Assembly: GCA_016787345.1 (NCBI GenBank)
Contig: JAEUUU010000129.1
Location: 1 to 37,803 of the forward strand
Source: Saprospiraceae bacterium
GTDB lineage: Bacteria > Bacteroidota > Bacteroidia > Chitinophagales > Saprospiraceae
DNA: 37,803 nucleotides
Direction: 5' to 3'
This document shows positions 8,894-16,402 of the stretch, piece by piece. Numbering within the stretch: the first letter of the stretch is position 1; each line of letters opens with the position of its first letter. The notes below the pieces were generated by a model. It saw only the letters and a list, made by a program, of their open reading frames with translations. It was not told the origin of the DNA and did not search any database. The translations under genes were made by a program, and so were the position numbers.

Positions 8894-8941
8894 ATCATGT
8901 AATCTTAAATCTTAAATCATGCAATCTTAAATCATGTAATC
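8886..8941 (+). repeat. Right arm of inverted repeat flanking the four-helix-bundle gene
   Basis: Bases 8886-8928 are the inverted copy of 8418-8460 with one mismatch. Extra phrases continue to about 8941. The arm contains the stop codon of the enclosed gene and ends 16 bases before the stop of the convergent FAD oxidoreductase gene. Confidence 0.85.
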
Positions 8942-8956
8942 GGATATCGCAAATCC

Positions 8957-10543
8957 TCACCCCTTTAAAAAGATTTCATCAACCGCTTTGGCTACCCTTT
9001 GACCGTCCAGGGCAGCCGAAATAATCCCGCCGGCATACCCTGCTCCTTCTCCGCAGGGAAACAAACCAAGGGCATCGGGGTGCATCAGGGTGCTTGCATC
9101 GCGCGGGATACGTACCGGGGCGCTGGTTCGGCTTTCCGTTGCCACGACATTGGCTTCGCGGGTGTAAAAACCGCGCATCATTTTGCCAAAACGGTCCAGT
9201 CCTTCGCGCAGGCGCCGGTAAATAGCCGGCGGCAGCAGTTCAAAAAGCGGCGAGGGATAAAGGCCCGGGATATAGGAACTGTGGGGCAGGTCGGCCGACA
9301 ATTTTCCGGCGATAAAGTCGGGCAGCCGCAGCGCAGGACCTTTCTGACTGCCGTCGCCGGCGGCAAAAAGCCGCTGTTCGACCGATTGCTGGAATTCCAG
9401 GGCGGCAAAAACCCCGTGTTTGTGCCAGGGCGCCAGGTCGGCAATTTCGACGGCGGTGACCATACCGGAGTTGGCAAACGGAGAATCGCGCCGGCTCATG
9501 CTCATGCCATTGACCACGATTTCGCCCGGCGCCGTGGCGGCTGGCACGATCAGTCCGCCGGGGCACATGCAAAAGGAGAAAACCCCGCGGTCGCCCACCT
9601 GGCACACCAGGCTGTAACTCGCTGCCGGCAGGTGTTCGTCACGCTGTTCCTGACGGTACTGGATACGGTCGATCAGCGGTTGCGGGTGTTCCACCCTGAC
9701 GCCGAGGGCGAAAGGTTTGGCTTCGATGCGCAGCCCCCGGGTATGGAACAAGCGATAAATATCGCGCGCCGAGTGGCCGGTAGCCACGATGACGGCATCG
9801 GCCATAAAAACTTCCGTGGAGCCGCTTTCTACCCCGATTTTTTCGGCGACCACGCCTTCGATGCGTCCTTCGCGGAGCAACAGGTCGGTCACGAACCGGT
9901 TAAAAAGCACCTGGCCGCCGTATTGTTCGATGGTCGCCCGGATGTTTTGCACCACGCCGGGCAGTTTGTTGGAACCGATGTGCGGGTGCGCTTCGACCAG
10001 AATATCCGGTTTGGCGCCGTGTTCGACCAGCAGGCGAAGGGCTTTGTAAATATCGCCGCGTTTGACGGAGCGGGTGTACAATTTTCCGTCGGAATACGTG
10101 CCGGCGCCGCCTTCGCCGAAGCAATAGTTGGAATGCGGATGAACGATTCCGAACTGCTGAATGTCGCGCAGTGCTCTGCGCCGGGTGCGGGCATCTTCGC
10201 CTCGATCGAGTACGATGGGTTGAATGCCGCGTTCGATCAGTTCCAGGGCGGCAAAGTAGCCGGCCGGGCCCGCGCCTACGATCACGACTTTTTTGCGGCC
10301 GTCGACGGGCCGGAAGCCAGCCAGCAGGGCGGGTTCGGGGGTAAACACCTCATTGGGGCCATACACCTCGGCTTTCAGGCGAAATACCGGGTGCCGTCCG
10401 CGGGCATCGAGGGAGGCTTTGAGTATTTGGATATGAGCGATTGCGCCGGGGGGGAGGCCGGTTTGTTGGGCTGCTTTTTGGCGCAGGATCGGTTCCGAGT
10501 GGCGTTCGGCCGGTGCGACGACGAGTTCGACGAGTGTTGGCAT
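8957..10543 (-). CDS. FAD-dependent oxidoreductase (COG2509-type)
   Basis: A 528-residue soluble flavoprotein. An N-terminal ~85-residue domain precedes the dinucleotide-binding motif VVIVGAGPAGYFAALELIERG (residues 86-106) and the following acidic strand end (IVLDRGED). Family marks further on are FGEGGAGTYSDGKLYTR, ADAVIVATGHSARD (second FAD/NAD contact) and PCGEGAGYAGGIISAALDG near the C-terminus, which closes over the FAD. This arrangement matches the uncharacterised FAD-dependent dehydrogenases of COG2509. The substrate is unknown. The gene lies just downstream of a terminator and has no convincing promoter box, so it may be read through from the gene before it. Confidence 0.9.
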   Translation of the reverse strand: MPTLVELVVAPAERHSEPILRQKAAQQTGLPPGAIAHIQILKASLDARGRHPVFRLKAEVYGPNEVFTPEPALLAGFRPVDGRKKVVIVGAGPAGYFAALELIERGIQPIVLDRGEDARTRRRALRDIQQFGIVHPHSNYCFGEGGAGTYSDGKLYTRSVKRGDIYKALRLLVEHGAKPDILVEAHPHIGSNKLPGVVQNIRATIEQYGGQVLFNRFVTDLLLREGRIEGVVAEKIGVESGSTEVFMADAVIVATGHSARDIYRLFHTRGLRIEAKPFALGVRVEHPQPLIDRIQYRQEQRDEHLPAASYSLVCQVGDRGVFSFCMCPGGLIVPAATAPGEIVVNGMSMSRRDSPFANSGMVTAVEIADLAPWHKHGVFAALEFQQSVEQRLFAAGDGSQKGPALRLPDFIAGKLSADLPHSSYIPGLYPSPLFELLPPAIYRRLREGLDRFGKMMRGFYTREANVVATESRTSAPVRIPRDASTLMHPDALGLFPCGEGAGYAGGIISAALDGQRVAKAVDEIFLKG

Positions 10544-10575
10544 GGTATGAAGTCCCGTATTTATCGGGAAAAAGG

Positions 10576-10609
10576 GTCAAAAACCGCAAACGGCTACTCC
10601 GGTTTGCGG
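10576..10609 (-). terminator. Rho-independent terminator
   Basis: On the minus strand, CCGCAAAC (10609-10602) pairs with GTTTGCGG (10591-10584) around a 10-base loop and is followed by TTTTT. The loop contains the TAG stop of the small secreted protein gene at 10594-10596, so stop and terminator overlap. Confidence 0.7.
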
Positions 10610-11025
10610 GTCAGCGTTTTTTTATCATCGGTCCAGATGAATGAATCGGGCACGAAGATTTTGGCTTCCGGGATTTCCGTGCATTCGCCCACAGGCGTTT
10701 TGATGGGCTTCCGGTCGCGGTTTTTGGTATAAATTTTCACCGCGTCGGGGGCCAGCGTATCCATGGCAACCGCGTAACGGCCTTCCTTGATGAGGTAGTC
10801 GAGAATTTCCGGCGAGGCGAAAGAAATTTTGACGTTGGTTTCGATCAGGATGCTGCTGCCGCCCCAGGTGTAGATGTTGTAGATGTCGGCGAGGTCGAGC
10901 GTCACCGACTTGACGGAGTCGACCTCGAAAACCTGATACATGGTGCGTTCCATCTGTCCATGAGCGGTGGAGCCGATGGCAAGAGCGGTCAAAAGGAAAA
11001 ACAGGCGTAGCGTCATGGTTGTCAT
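10594..11025 (-). CDS. Small secreted protein, unknown (paralogue of next gene)
   Basis: A protein of 143 residues from the ATG at 11025; ATG 11016 is also possible. It has a signal peptide (TLRLFFLLTALAIGSTAHGQ). The mature part opens VFEVDSVKSVTLDLADIYNI, followed by WGGSSILIETNVKISFASPEILDYLIKEGRY. The same strand-turn-strand pattern appears in the gene upstream at 11158-11589, so the two look like diverged tandem paralogues. The layout (signal peptide, LDL, single Trp, alternating-residue beta strands) is reminiscent of DUF4097/head-GIN beta-helix pieces, but it is too short for a full domain. Probably periplasmic; function unknown. It ends in a terminator. Confidence 0.7.
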   Translation of the reverse strand: MTTMTLRLFFLLTALAIGSTAHGQMERTMYQVFEVDSVKSVTLDLADIYNIYTWGGSSILIETNVKISFASPEILDYLIKEGRYAVAMDTLAPDAVKIYTKNRDRKPIKTPVGECTEIPEAKIFVPDSFIWTDDKKTLTRKPE

Positions 11026-11080
11026 TTCGAGGCAAAGTTCGGGATTGGTCTTGTTGTTTGGAAACAAACGCGGTTTTCCC

Positions 11081-11122
11081 CAAAAGAATTATTGCCCGGC
11101 TGCGTTGCGCGGCACGGGCAAT
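11081..11122 (-). terminator. Rho-independent terminator
   Basis: ATTGCCCG (11091-11098) pairs with CGGGCAAT (11115-11122) around a GC-rich loop. On the minus strand the stem is followed by AATTCTTTT. It lies 36 bases after the stop of the 11158-11589 gene, separating it from its paralogue. Confidence 0.65.
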
Positions 11123-11157
11123 AACAAGACTAGTTAACGGTACGGGTGTTGTATAAG

Positions 11158-11589
11158 TTATTTGCTTTTAGCGGCAGCCAGCAGCGCGGCGTTGCGCAGT
11201 TCTACCTCCATTTTTTTGGGTACGTACACGACGAAGACCAATGCTTCTTTGAGGTCCTGGCCTTTTACTTTGACGGGTCGCGACAGGTTGGGCGCGACAA
11301 TCAGCAGGGCATCGCCCTCCGGCTTGGCGGTCAGGTTGTAACGCCCGACGTTGGCCAGTTCGTTGAGCATGGCGGGGTTTGTTCCGTCGGGCAGCGACAC
11401 GCTGATTTCGATTCGGATGGATGGGTTATCCCAGACCTTAAGGTCTACTTCGCCAGGCAAATCGAGCGCAAGGATTTGTTTCCCGTCCGTGTTAAAGGAT
11501 TTGGAGAAAGTCTTGCCGGCATTCTGTGCAGCGACTGAGGCCGAGAGGGCAAGGAGGATTAGGAACGTAGAAGAGATGTGAGTCATCAT
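11158..11589 (-). CDS. Small secreted protein, unknown (paralogue of previous gene)
   Basis: A 143-residue protein with a cleavable signal peptide (THISSTFLILLALSASVAAQ). The mature part reads ILALDLPGEVDLKVWDNPSI, then RIEISVSLPDGTNPAMLNELANVGRYNL. This aligns by eye with LDLADIYNIYTWGGSSILIE...SPEILDYLIKEGRY of the neighbour, so I read the pair as a tandem duplication. The C-terminus is VVYVPKKMEVELRNAALLAAAKSK, a basic Ala-rich tail. Likely periplasmic; no function can be given. It has an unusually good Shine-Dalgarno site for this window. Confidence 0.7.
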   Translation of the reverse strand: MMTHISSTFLILLALSASVAAQNAGKTFSKSFNTDGKQILALDLPGEVDLKVWDNPSIRIEISVSLPDGTNPAMLNELANVGRYNLTAKPEGDALLIVAPNLSRPVKVKGQDLKEALVFVVYVPKKMEVELRNAALLAAAKSK

Positions 11590-11595
11590 GGCGAA

Positions 11596-11601
11596 CCTCC
11601 T
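11596..11601 (-). promoter_or_regulatory. Strong Shine-Dalgarno site, AGGAGG
   Basis: AGGAGG sits six bases before the ATG at 11589 and fixes the start. Such sites are rare in Bacteroidota and I saw no other this good in the window. Confidence 0.6.
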
Positions 11602-11777
11602 TTTTTGTTTGCTTCAAAGTAAAGATTTATTTTTTGAAAAAGCAAGCAATTTGGAAAATTTTATTTTTATTTTAATGACGTAAGCAGTTTCGGAAAGGTT
11701 GGGTACCCGTTTGACTTTTTTGTAAATTCGAAGTTTAACCGCCCAATTGACTTAATTTCGCCCACTCAATTTCCGAT

Positions 11778-13163
11778 ATGGATATGTCCTTCTTTCGCCG
11801 TTTTTGCCCCTCCCCTTCCAAACGACTAACGCTACATCGGCATACCTGCTCCCTGCTCCTGTTCTTGTTGCTGCCCCTGTTGGCGCTGCACGCCCAGTCG
11901 GGACTGCTCCAGTCGGGGCCCATGTTGGGTTACGCCGAGCACAAGGAGGTGCTTTTATGGGCGCAAACGACCAGGGCTGCCACGGTGTACTTTGAGTATT
12001 GGGATCTGGAACAACCTGGAAAAGTGTACCGTACCGACAAAGTCAGAACCGAAAAAAACACGGCTTTTACCGCCAAATGCATCGCCGACCAACTTGAACC
12101 GGGCCGCCGCTACGGCTATCGCCTGTGCATCAACGGCAAGCGGATCAAACTGCCCTACCCGACGACGTTCCAAACCCAGGCCCTGTGGCAATGGCGCAAC
12201 GACCCGCCGCCCTTCACCCTGGCCACGGGCAGCTGTTTCTACGTCAACGAGACGGCCTACGACCGCCCGGGAAAGCCTTATGGCTCCGATTTTCATATCC
12301 TCAACAGTCTGGCTGCTCAAAAACCCGATCTGATGGTCTGGCTTGGCGACAACGTCTACACCCGCGAACCCGACTGGGCCACGCGCAGAGGTATGCTGCG
12401 GCGCTATACCCATACCCGCTCCCTGCCCGAACTGCAGCCGCTGCTCGCCAACACGAATCACTATGCCATTTGGGACGATCACGATTACGGCCCCGACGAC
12501 AGCGATGGCACCTGGGTGCACAAGGAAACTTCGTGGGAGGTGTTCAGCGCTTTCTGGGGCAATCCGAGTTTTGGCCTGCCCGGTCAAAAAGGCTGCACCA
12601 CCTACTTCCAATACAACGATGTCGACTTTTTTTTACTCGACAACCGCTACTTCCGCAGCCCTAACTATTGCAAAACCTGCCCCCGTACCCAACTGGGTGA
12701 AGAACAACTCGACTGGCTCATCGGGGCACTGGCCAAAAGCCGCGCGCCGTTCAAAATCATCGCCGCAGGTGGTCAGGTGCTTACGACCAACAAAGCCAAC
12801 GAAACCTACATCAACCTCTTTCCCGCCGAACGCGACACCCTGCTGGCCCGTATCGAACGGGAAAAAATCAAAGGTGTGATCTTTCTCACCGGCGACCGGC
12901 ATTTTACCGAACTCAGTGCCATGAAAAACGCCAACGGGCACTGGGTGTACGATCTGACGGCTTCTTCGCTGACTGCCGGCTCCTTTGCCGATGCCGCCAC
13001 CAAAACCAAGAACGACTACCGCGTCGAAGGCACCGTGGTAGCGCAGCACAATTACGCCTTGCTGCGTTTTAGCGGTCCGCGCACCGATCGGCAACTTGAA
13101 ATAGCCGTATATGATGCCGATGGCAAGGAAATGTGGAAAAAAACGCTGAAAGCCAACGAGTAA
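11778..13163 (+). CDS. PhoD-like metallophosphatase
   Basis: A 461-residue exported protein with a signal peptide ending near residue 40 (LLLFLLLPLLALHAQ). An N-terminal fibronectin-like domain (about 45-130) precedes a metallophosphoesterase core: LATGSC (148-153), MVWLGDNVY (186-194), WDDHDYGPDD (232-241), FLLDNRYF (285-292) and FLTGDRHF (369-376). These are the metal-ligand motifs of the alkaline phosphatase D family, which uses Fe3+ and Ca2+ or similar metals to hydrolyse phosphodiesters and monoesters in the periplasm. The start could also be the ATG at 11784. No Pho-box was identified. Its neighbour gpsA starts 28 bases downstream, and both could contribute to glycerophosphate metabolism. 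Confidence 0.9.
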   Translation: MDMSFFRRFCPSPSKRLTLHRHTCSLLLFLLLPLLALHAQSGLLQSGPMLGYAEHKEVLLWAQTTRAATVYFEYWDLEQPGKVYRTDKVRTEKNTAFTAKCIADQLEPGRRYGYRLCINGKRIKLPYPTTFQTQALWQWRNDPPPFTLATGSCFYVNETAYDRPGKPYGSDFHILNSLAAQKPDLMVWLGDNVYTREPDWATRRGMLRRYTHTRSLPELQPLLANTNHYAIWDDHDYGPDDSDGTWVHKETSWEVFSAFWGNPSFGLPGQKGCTTYFQYNDVDFFLLDNRYFRSPNYCKTCPRTQLGEEQLDWLIGALAKSRAPFKIIAAGGQVLTTNKANETYINLFPAERDTLLARIEREKIKGVIFLTGDRHFTELSAMKNANGHWVYDLTASSLTAGSFADAATKTKNDYRVEGTVVAQHNYALLRFSGPRTDRQLEIAVYDADGKEMWKKTLKANE

Positions 13164-13190
13164 ACCGCCATCACCGCACAGCTGACGATT

Positions 13191-14243
13191 ATGATGAAAT
13201 CACCGTTCAATCCGGTTGGAGTGCTGGGCGCAGGCAGTTTTGGAACTGCCGTCGCCAATTTGCTCGCCTACAACGCCGATGTACTGCTGTTTAGCCGCAA
13301 GCAGGAAACCGTCGACGAAATCAATCGTACCCGCACACACCTGGGCGTCGGCTTGTCGCCCAGGGTGACCGCTACCAACGATCTGGCAGAAATGGCTCAG
13401 CAGTGTACACTGATCTTCCCGATCGTTCCCTCTACCAGTTTTCGCCGCATGATGCAGGCCCTCGGGCCGCACCTGCGCCCGCATCACATCATCATTCACG
13501 GCACCAAAGGTTTTGACCTGAAAGACCTGGAGGAAGAAGATCTGAACAAACCCGGCATCACCGTGACGCGGGCCAACGTGCGCACCATGAGCGAAGTCGT
13601 ATGGGAGGAAAGCAGCGTTGTCCGCGTCGGTTGTTTGTCGGGACCCAATCTGGCCGCTGAAATCACGGCCGGGCAGCCTGCTGCCACCCTGGTCGGCAGC
13701 CGCTTCCGTGAAGTGATTCAGGCCGGTCAAGTGGCGCTGAACAGCCAGAAGTTTCACGTATTCGGCTCTTACGATATGCTGGGCGCCGAACTGGCCGGCG
13801 CTTTAAAAAACGTCGTGGCATTGGGCTCGGGTATATTGGGCGGGCTCGGGCTCGGCCGAAACATCCAGGGGCTGCTGATCGCTCGCGGCCTGGCTGAAAT
13901 GGTTTATTTCGGCAAAGCGCTGGGCGCTTCCAGTCAGGCATTTATCGGCGTGGCCGGTATCGGCGACCTGGTAGCGACCGCCACCAGTACCAACAGCCGC
14001 AACTACACTTTTGGCACGCGTTTGGCCAGAGGAGAATCGGCGGTAGAAATTCGCGACAAAATGCCCGAACTGGCCGAGGGGGTCCGTACGCTGCGGATTG
14101 CCCGGCAATTGGCCCGACAATACAAATTGCACGTACCCATTACTTCTACTTTATACAATGTTGTTTTTCAGGGATTACCTGTCGAAAAAGCGCTGGAATA
14201 CCTGATGACGTATCCGTACGCGGTGGATGTTGATTTTCTGTAG
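13191..14243 (+). CDS. gpsA: NAD(P)+-dependent glycerol-3-phosphate dehydrogenase
   Basis: A 350-residue cytosolic enzyme that reduces dihydroxyacetone phosphate to sn-glycerol 3-phosphate for phospholipid synthesis. It has the Rossmann motif GVLGAGSFGTA (10-20), the substrate and cofactor segments IIHGTKGF and LSGPNLAAE, the catalytic lysine in ELAGALKNVVALG, and GIGDLVATATSTNSRN. Length and motif order are normal for GpsA. The last sense codon and the stop (CTG TAG) belong to the REP-like repeat that starts at 14238, so the native C-terminus may have been altered slightly by repeat insertion. It follows the PhoD-like gene by 28 bases and is probably in one transcript with it. Confidence 0.95.
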   Translation: MMKSPFNPVGVLGAGSFGTAVANLLAYNADVLLFSRKQETVDEINRTRTHLGVGLSPRVTATNDLAEMAQQCTLIFPIVPSTSFRRMMQALGPHLRPHHIIIHGTKGFDLKDLEEEDLNKPGITVTRANVRTMSEVVWEESSVVRVGCLSGPNLAAEITAGQPAATLVGSRFREVIQAGQVALNSQKFHVFGSYDMLGAELAGALKNVVALGSGILGGLGLGRNIQGLLIARGLAEMVYFGKALGASSQAFIGVAGIGDLVATATSTNSRNYTFGTRLARGESAVEIRDKMPELAEGVRTLRIARQLARQYKLHVPITSTLYNVVFQGLPVEKALEYLMTYPYAVDVDFL

Positions 14244-14363
14244 CGCCGATCTGTAGCGCCGACCTCCAGGTCGGTGCACGATCTGCACAAAAGCCCAGAT
14301 CACAAATACCACTGCGATCGATTACGCCGACCTGGAGGTCGGCGCTACAGGTCGGCGCTACAG
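14238..14363 (+). repeat. REP-like inverted pair (GTAG + hairpin)
   Basis: The left unit has GTAG (14253-14256) followed by CGCCGACCTCCAGGTCGG, a hairpin with a CC loop. A partial GTAG unit stands before it at 14240. The right unit is the inverted copy, GCCGACCTGGAGGTCGGC (14326-14343) then GCTAC, followed by another partial copy (14351-14363). The inner ~50 bases contain a small GTGCA/TGCAC hairpin (14274-14288). The left end carries the gpsA stop codon, and the right end abuts the promoter box at 14368. Confidence 0.8.
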
Positions 14364-14367
14364 ATAT

Positions 14368-14375
14368 TACCTTTG
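14368..14375 (+). promoter_or_regulatory. -7 promoter box, TACCTTTG
   Basis: A perfect TAnnTTTG match that begins five bases after the REP-like repeat and lies 18 bases before the ATG at 14394. It gives the HD-PycTM gene its own promoter and argues against the longer frame that reads through the repeat. Confidence 0.6.
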
Positions 14376-14393
14376 CCAGCCACATTCAATACA

Positions 14394-15650
14394 ATGACCA
14401 CTACCGCTGTTCAGTCCGGTTCGCTTTTACAGGAAACGGAACAATACGTCCAGGCTTATTTTGCCGAAAAAATGTCGGAACAGTATGTTTTCCACGATTG
14501 GGAGCATACGGTTCAGACCGTTGCCGCGGCGCGAATGATCGGAGAAGGCTGCGAATTGGACGAGCACGAACTCCTGCTGCTCCAGTTGGCAACCTGGTTT
14601 CACGACACCGGATACGCCGAGGGCCCGGCAGACCACGAAGAACGAAGCTGCGTCCAAGCGGAAGCTTATTTGAGCGGTAAAATCTCTGAACAGGATCTGG
14701 AAGTGATCAAAAGCTGCATCCGCAGCACCAAGGTGCCCCAACGCCCGATATCCCTGCTGGATAGGATTATTTGCGACGCCGATCTCAGCCACCTGGGCAT
14801 GGACAGCTACTGGGACCGTACCAGCCGACTGCGACAGGAATTTACGCTCACCCGCCAGTGGGTCATGAGCGATTCGGACTGGGTTGATTTTGAACTCGAT
14901 TTTCTGCTCAATCACGACTACCATACGGCCGTAGCCAGCGATATGTTCAACAAGCGCAAAGCCAAACATATCCAGCAACTGGTCAAACAAAAAAGACGGC
15001 TCAATCCCAGCAAGGCGCCTACTTTGCAGGAACTTGCCCTGCTCGATGAAAAAGACAAAAGCACCGATTTCAACAAAATTCTCAAGGAAAGCGAGAACGA
15101 AATCAAAATGGCCCGCTTCGGTCGCGGAGTGGAAACCATGTACCGAACCACCTACCGTACGCATACCAACCTGAGCTCTATGGCCGACAGCAAGGCCAAC
15201 CTGATGTTGTCGGTCAATGCCATCGTAATTTCCATTCTGGTGAGCAATCTGCTGCCCAAAATTCTGGAAAGCCAGGGCAAACTGCTGGTTCAACTCGCTG
15301 TCCCTACCGTTTTCCTTACCCTTACCTGTCTGGGTTCGATGATTTATGCCACACTCAGCACCCGCCCCAAGGTCACTGAGGGGAAGGTCGACCGGGAGGC
15401 CATCCGCCAACGCAAAGCCAACCTGCTGTTTTTTGGCAATTTTTACAACATGAAACTGGAAGAGTTTCAATGGGGTGTCAATGAAATGTTGAAAGACCCC
15501 GAGTTTCTGTACAGTTCCATGAGCCGCGACCTTTATTTTTTGGGCATTGTCTTGGCCAAAAAGTACCGGTATCTCAGCCTCTGTTACAATATTTTCATGT
15601 ACGGCCTGATTAGCTCCGTGTTAGCGTTCGCCATTGCTTTCGCCCTGTAG
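14394..15650 (+). CDS. HD-domain protein fused to PycTM (DUF5706) membrane domain
   Basis: A protein of 418 residues from the ATG at 14394. Residues 20-190 are an HD phosphohydrolase domain with intact metal ligands: His38 (HDWEHT), His70-Asp71 (WFHDTGY) and the distal Asp in CDADLSHLG (128-134). A charged linker (190-240) leads to a PycTM-type segment, TNLSSMADSKANLMLSVNAI (258-277), with membrane helices at about 270-290 and 298-320 and a last one at 396-418. PycTM proteins are known as membrane effectors of Pycsar anti-phage systems, triggered by cCMP or cUMP. HD domains hydrolyse nucleotides or phosphodiesters. The fusion suggests a membrane protein that both senses and degrades a nucleotide signal, but that is inference. 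No cyclase gene is nearby; the neighbours are gpsA and a sugar transferase. Confidence 0.85.
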   Translation: MTTTAVQSGSLLQETEQYVQAYFAEKMSEQYVFHDWEHTVQTVAAARMIGEGCELDEHELLLLQLATWFHDTGYAEGPADHEERSCVQAEAYLSGKISEQDLEVIKSCIRSTKVPQRPISLLDRIICDADLSHLGMDSYWDRTSRLRQEFTLTRQWVMSDSDWVDFELDFLLNHDYHTAVASDMFNKRKAKHIQQLVKQKRRLNPSKAPTLQELALLDEKDKSTDFNKILKESENEIKMARFGRGVETMYRTTYRTHTNLSSMADSKANLMLSVNAIVISILVSNLLPKILESQGKLLVQLAVPTVFLTLTCLGSMIYATLSTRPKVTEGKVDREAIRQRKANLLFFGNFYNMKLEEFQWGVNEMLKDPEFLYSSMSRDLYFLGIVLAKKYRYLSLCYNIFMYGLISSVLAFAIAFAL

Positions 15651-15682
15651 TTTGATTTTTAACCTGAAACGCCCCCTCCCGC

Positions 15683-16402
15683 ATGCCCGCTCTTGTTATC
15701 ATTCCGACCTACAACGAACGCGAGAACATCGAAGCGATCGTCTCCGCGGTTTTTGCCAAGTCGGAACCCTTTCATGTCCTGATCGTGGATGACGGTTCGC
15801 CCGACGGTACGGCCGATATCGTCAGGGGGCTTCAGCAACAGTGGCCTGAAACCCTGCACCTGCTCGAACGCAAGGGTAAACTCGGACTGGGCACCGCTTA
15901 CATAGCGGGTTTCCGATGGGGACTGGAGCGCTCCTATCAGTATTTTTTCGAGATGGACGCCGACTTCTCGCACAATCCCGACGATTTGCTCCGTTTGCTG
16001 GCGGCCTGTCGCGACGATGGCGCCGACGTGGCCATCGGCTCGCGTTATTGCCCCGGCGGCGACGTCAAAAACTGGTCGACCGACCGCATCGTACTCTCCC
16101 GGGGCGCTTCACTTTACGCATCGCTCATATTGTGGATGCACGTCAGCGATCCCACTGCCGGCTTTATCTGCTACCGTCGCAAGGTATTGGAAACCATGGA
16201 TCTGGATAAAATCCGGTTTATCGGCTATGCCTTCCAGATCGAGATGAAATACGCAGCCTACTCCCTGGGGTTCAAACTTCAGGAAGTTCCGATCACCTTC
16301 AAAGACCGCGAAAAGGGCGTGTCCAAAATGTCGCTCAAGATCATCCGCGAAGCTATGCTGGGCGTACTTCAAATGCGGGGTCGGCGTTACGGGAAAAACT
16401 AA
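15683..16402 (+). CDS. Polyprenol-phosphate mannosyltransferase-like GT2 glycosyltransferase
   Basis: A 239-residue GT-A fold enzyme without a C-terminal membrane domain, the length of soluble dolichol/polyprenol-phosphate mannose synthases. Key segments are VIIPTYNERENI (N-terminal nucleotide-sugar site), VDDGSPDGTADI (second aspartates), FEMDADFSHNPDDL (the DxD metal site), AIGSRYCPGG, and GYAFQIEMKY with the basic tail ITFKDREKGVSKMS. It should transfer a sugar from GDP- or UDP-sugar to polyprenyl phosphate at the inner leaflet, for later protein or glycan glycosylation. It starts 33 bases after the HD-PycTM gene. Its stop overlaps that of the convergent TPR gene by four bases. Confidence 0.9.
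   Translation: MPALVIIPTYNERENIEAIVSAVFAKSEPFHVLIVDDGSPDGTADIVRGLQQQWPETLHLLERKGKLGLGTAYIAGFRWGLERSYQYFFEMDADFSHNPDDLLRLLAACRDDGADVAIGSRYCPGGDVKNWSTDRIVLSRGASLYASLILWMHVSDPTAGFICYRRKVLETMDLDKIRFIGYAFQIEMKYAAYSLGFKLQEVPITFKDREKGVSKMSLKIIREAMLGVLQMRGRRYGKN

Noticed and set aside
14274-14393. N-terminal extension of the HD-PycTM frame
   Set aside because: It reads through the REP-like repeat, and a promoter box and ATG lie after the repeat.
14394-15650. Complete Pycsar defence system
   Set aside because: No cyclase gene is adjacent, and the neighbours are housekeeping genes.
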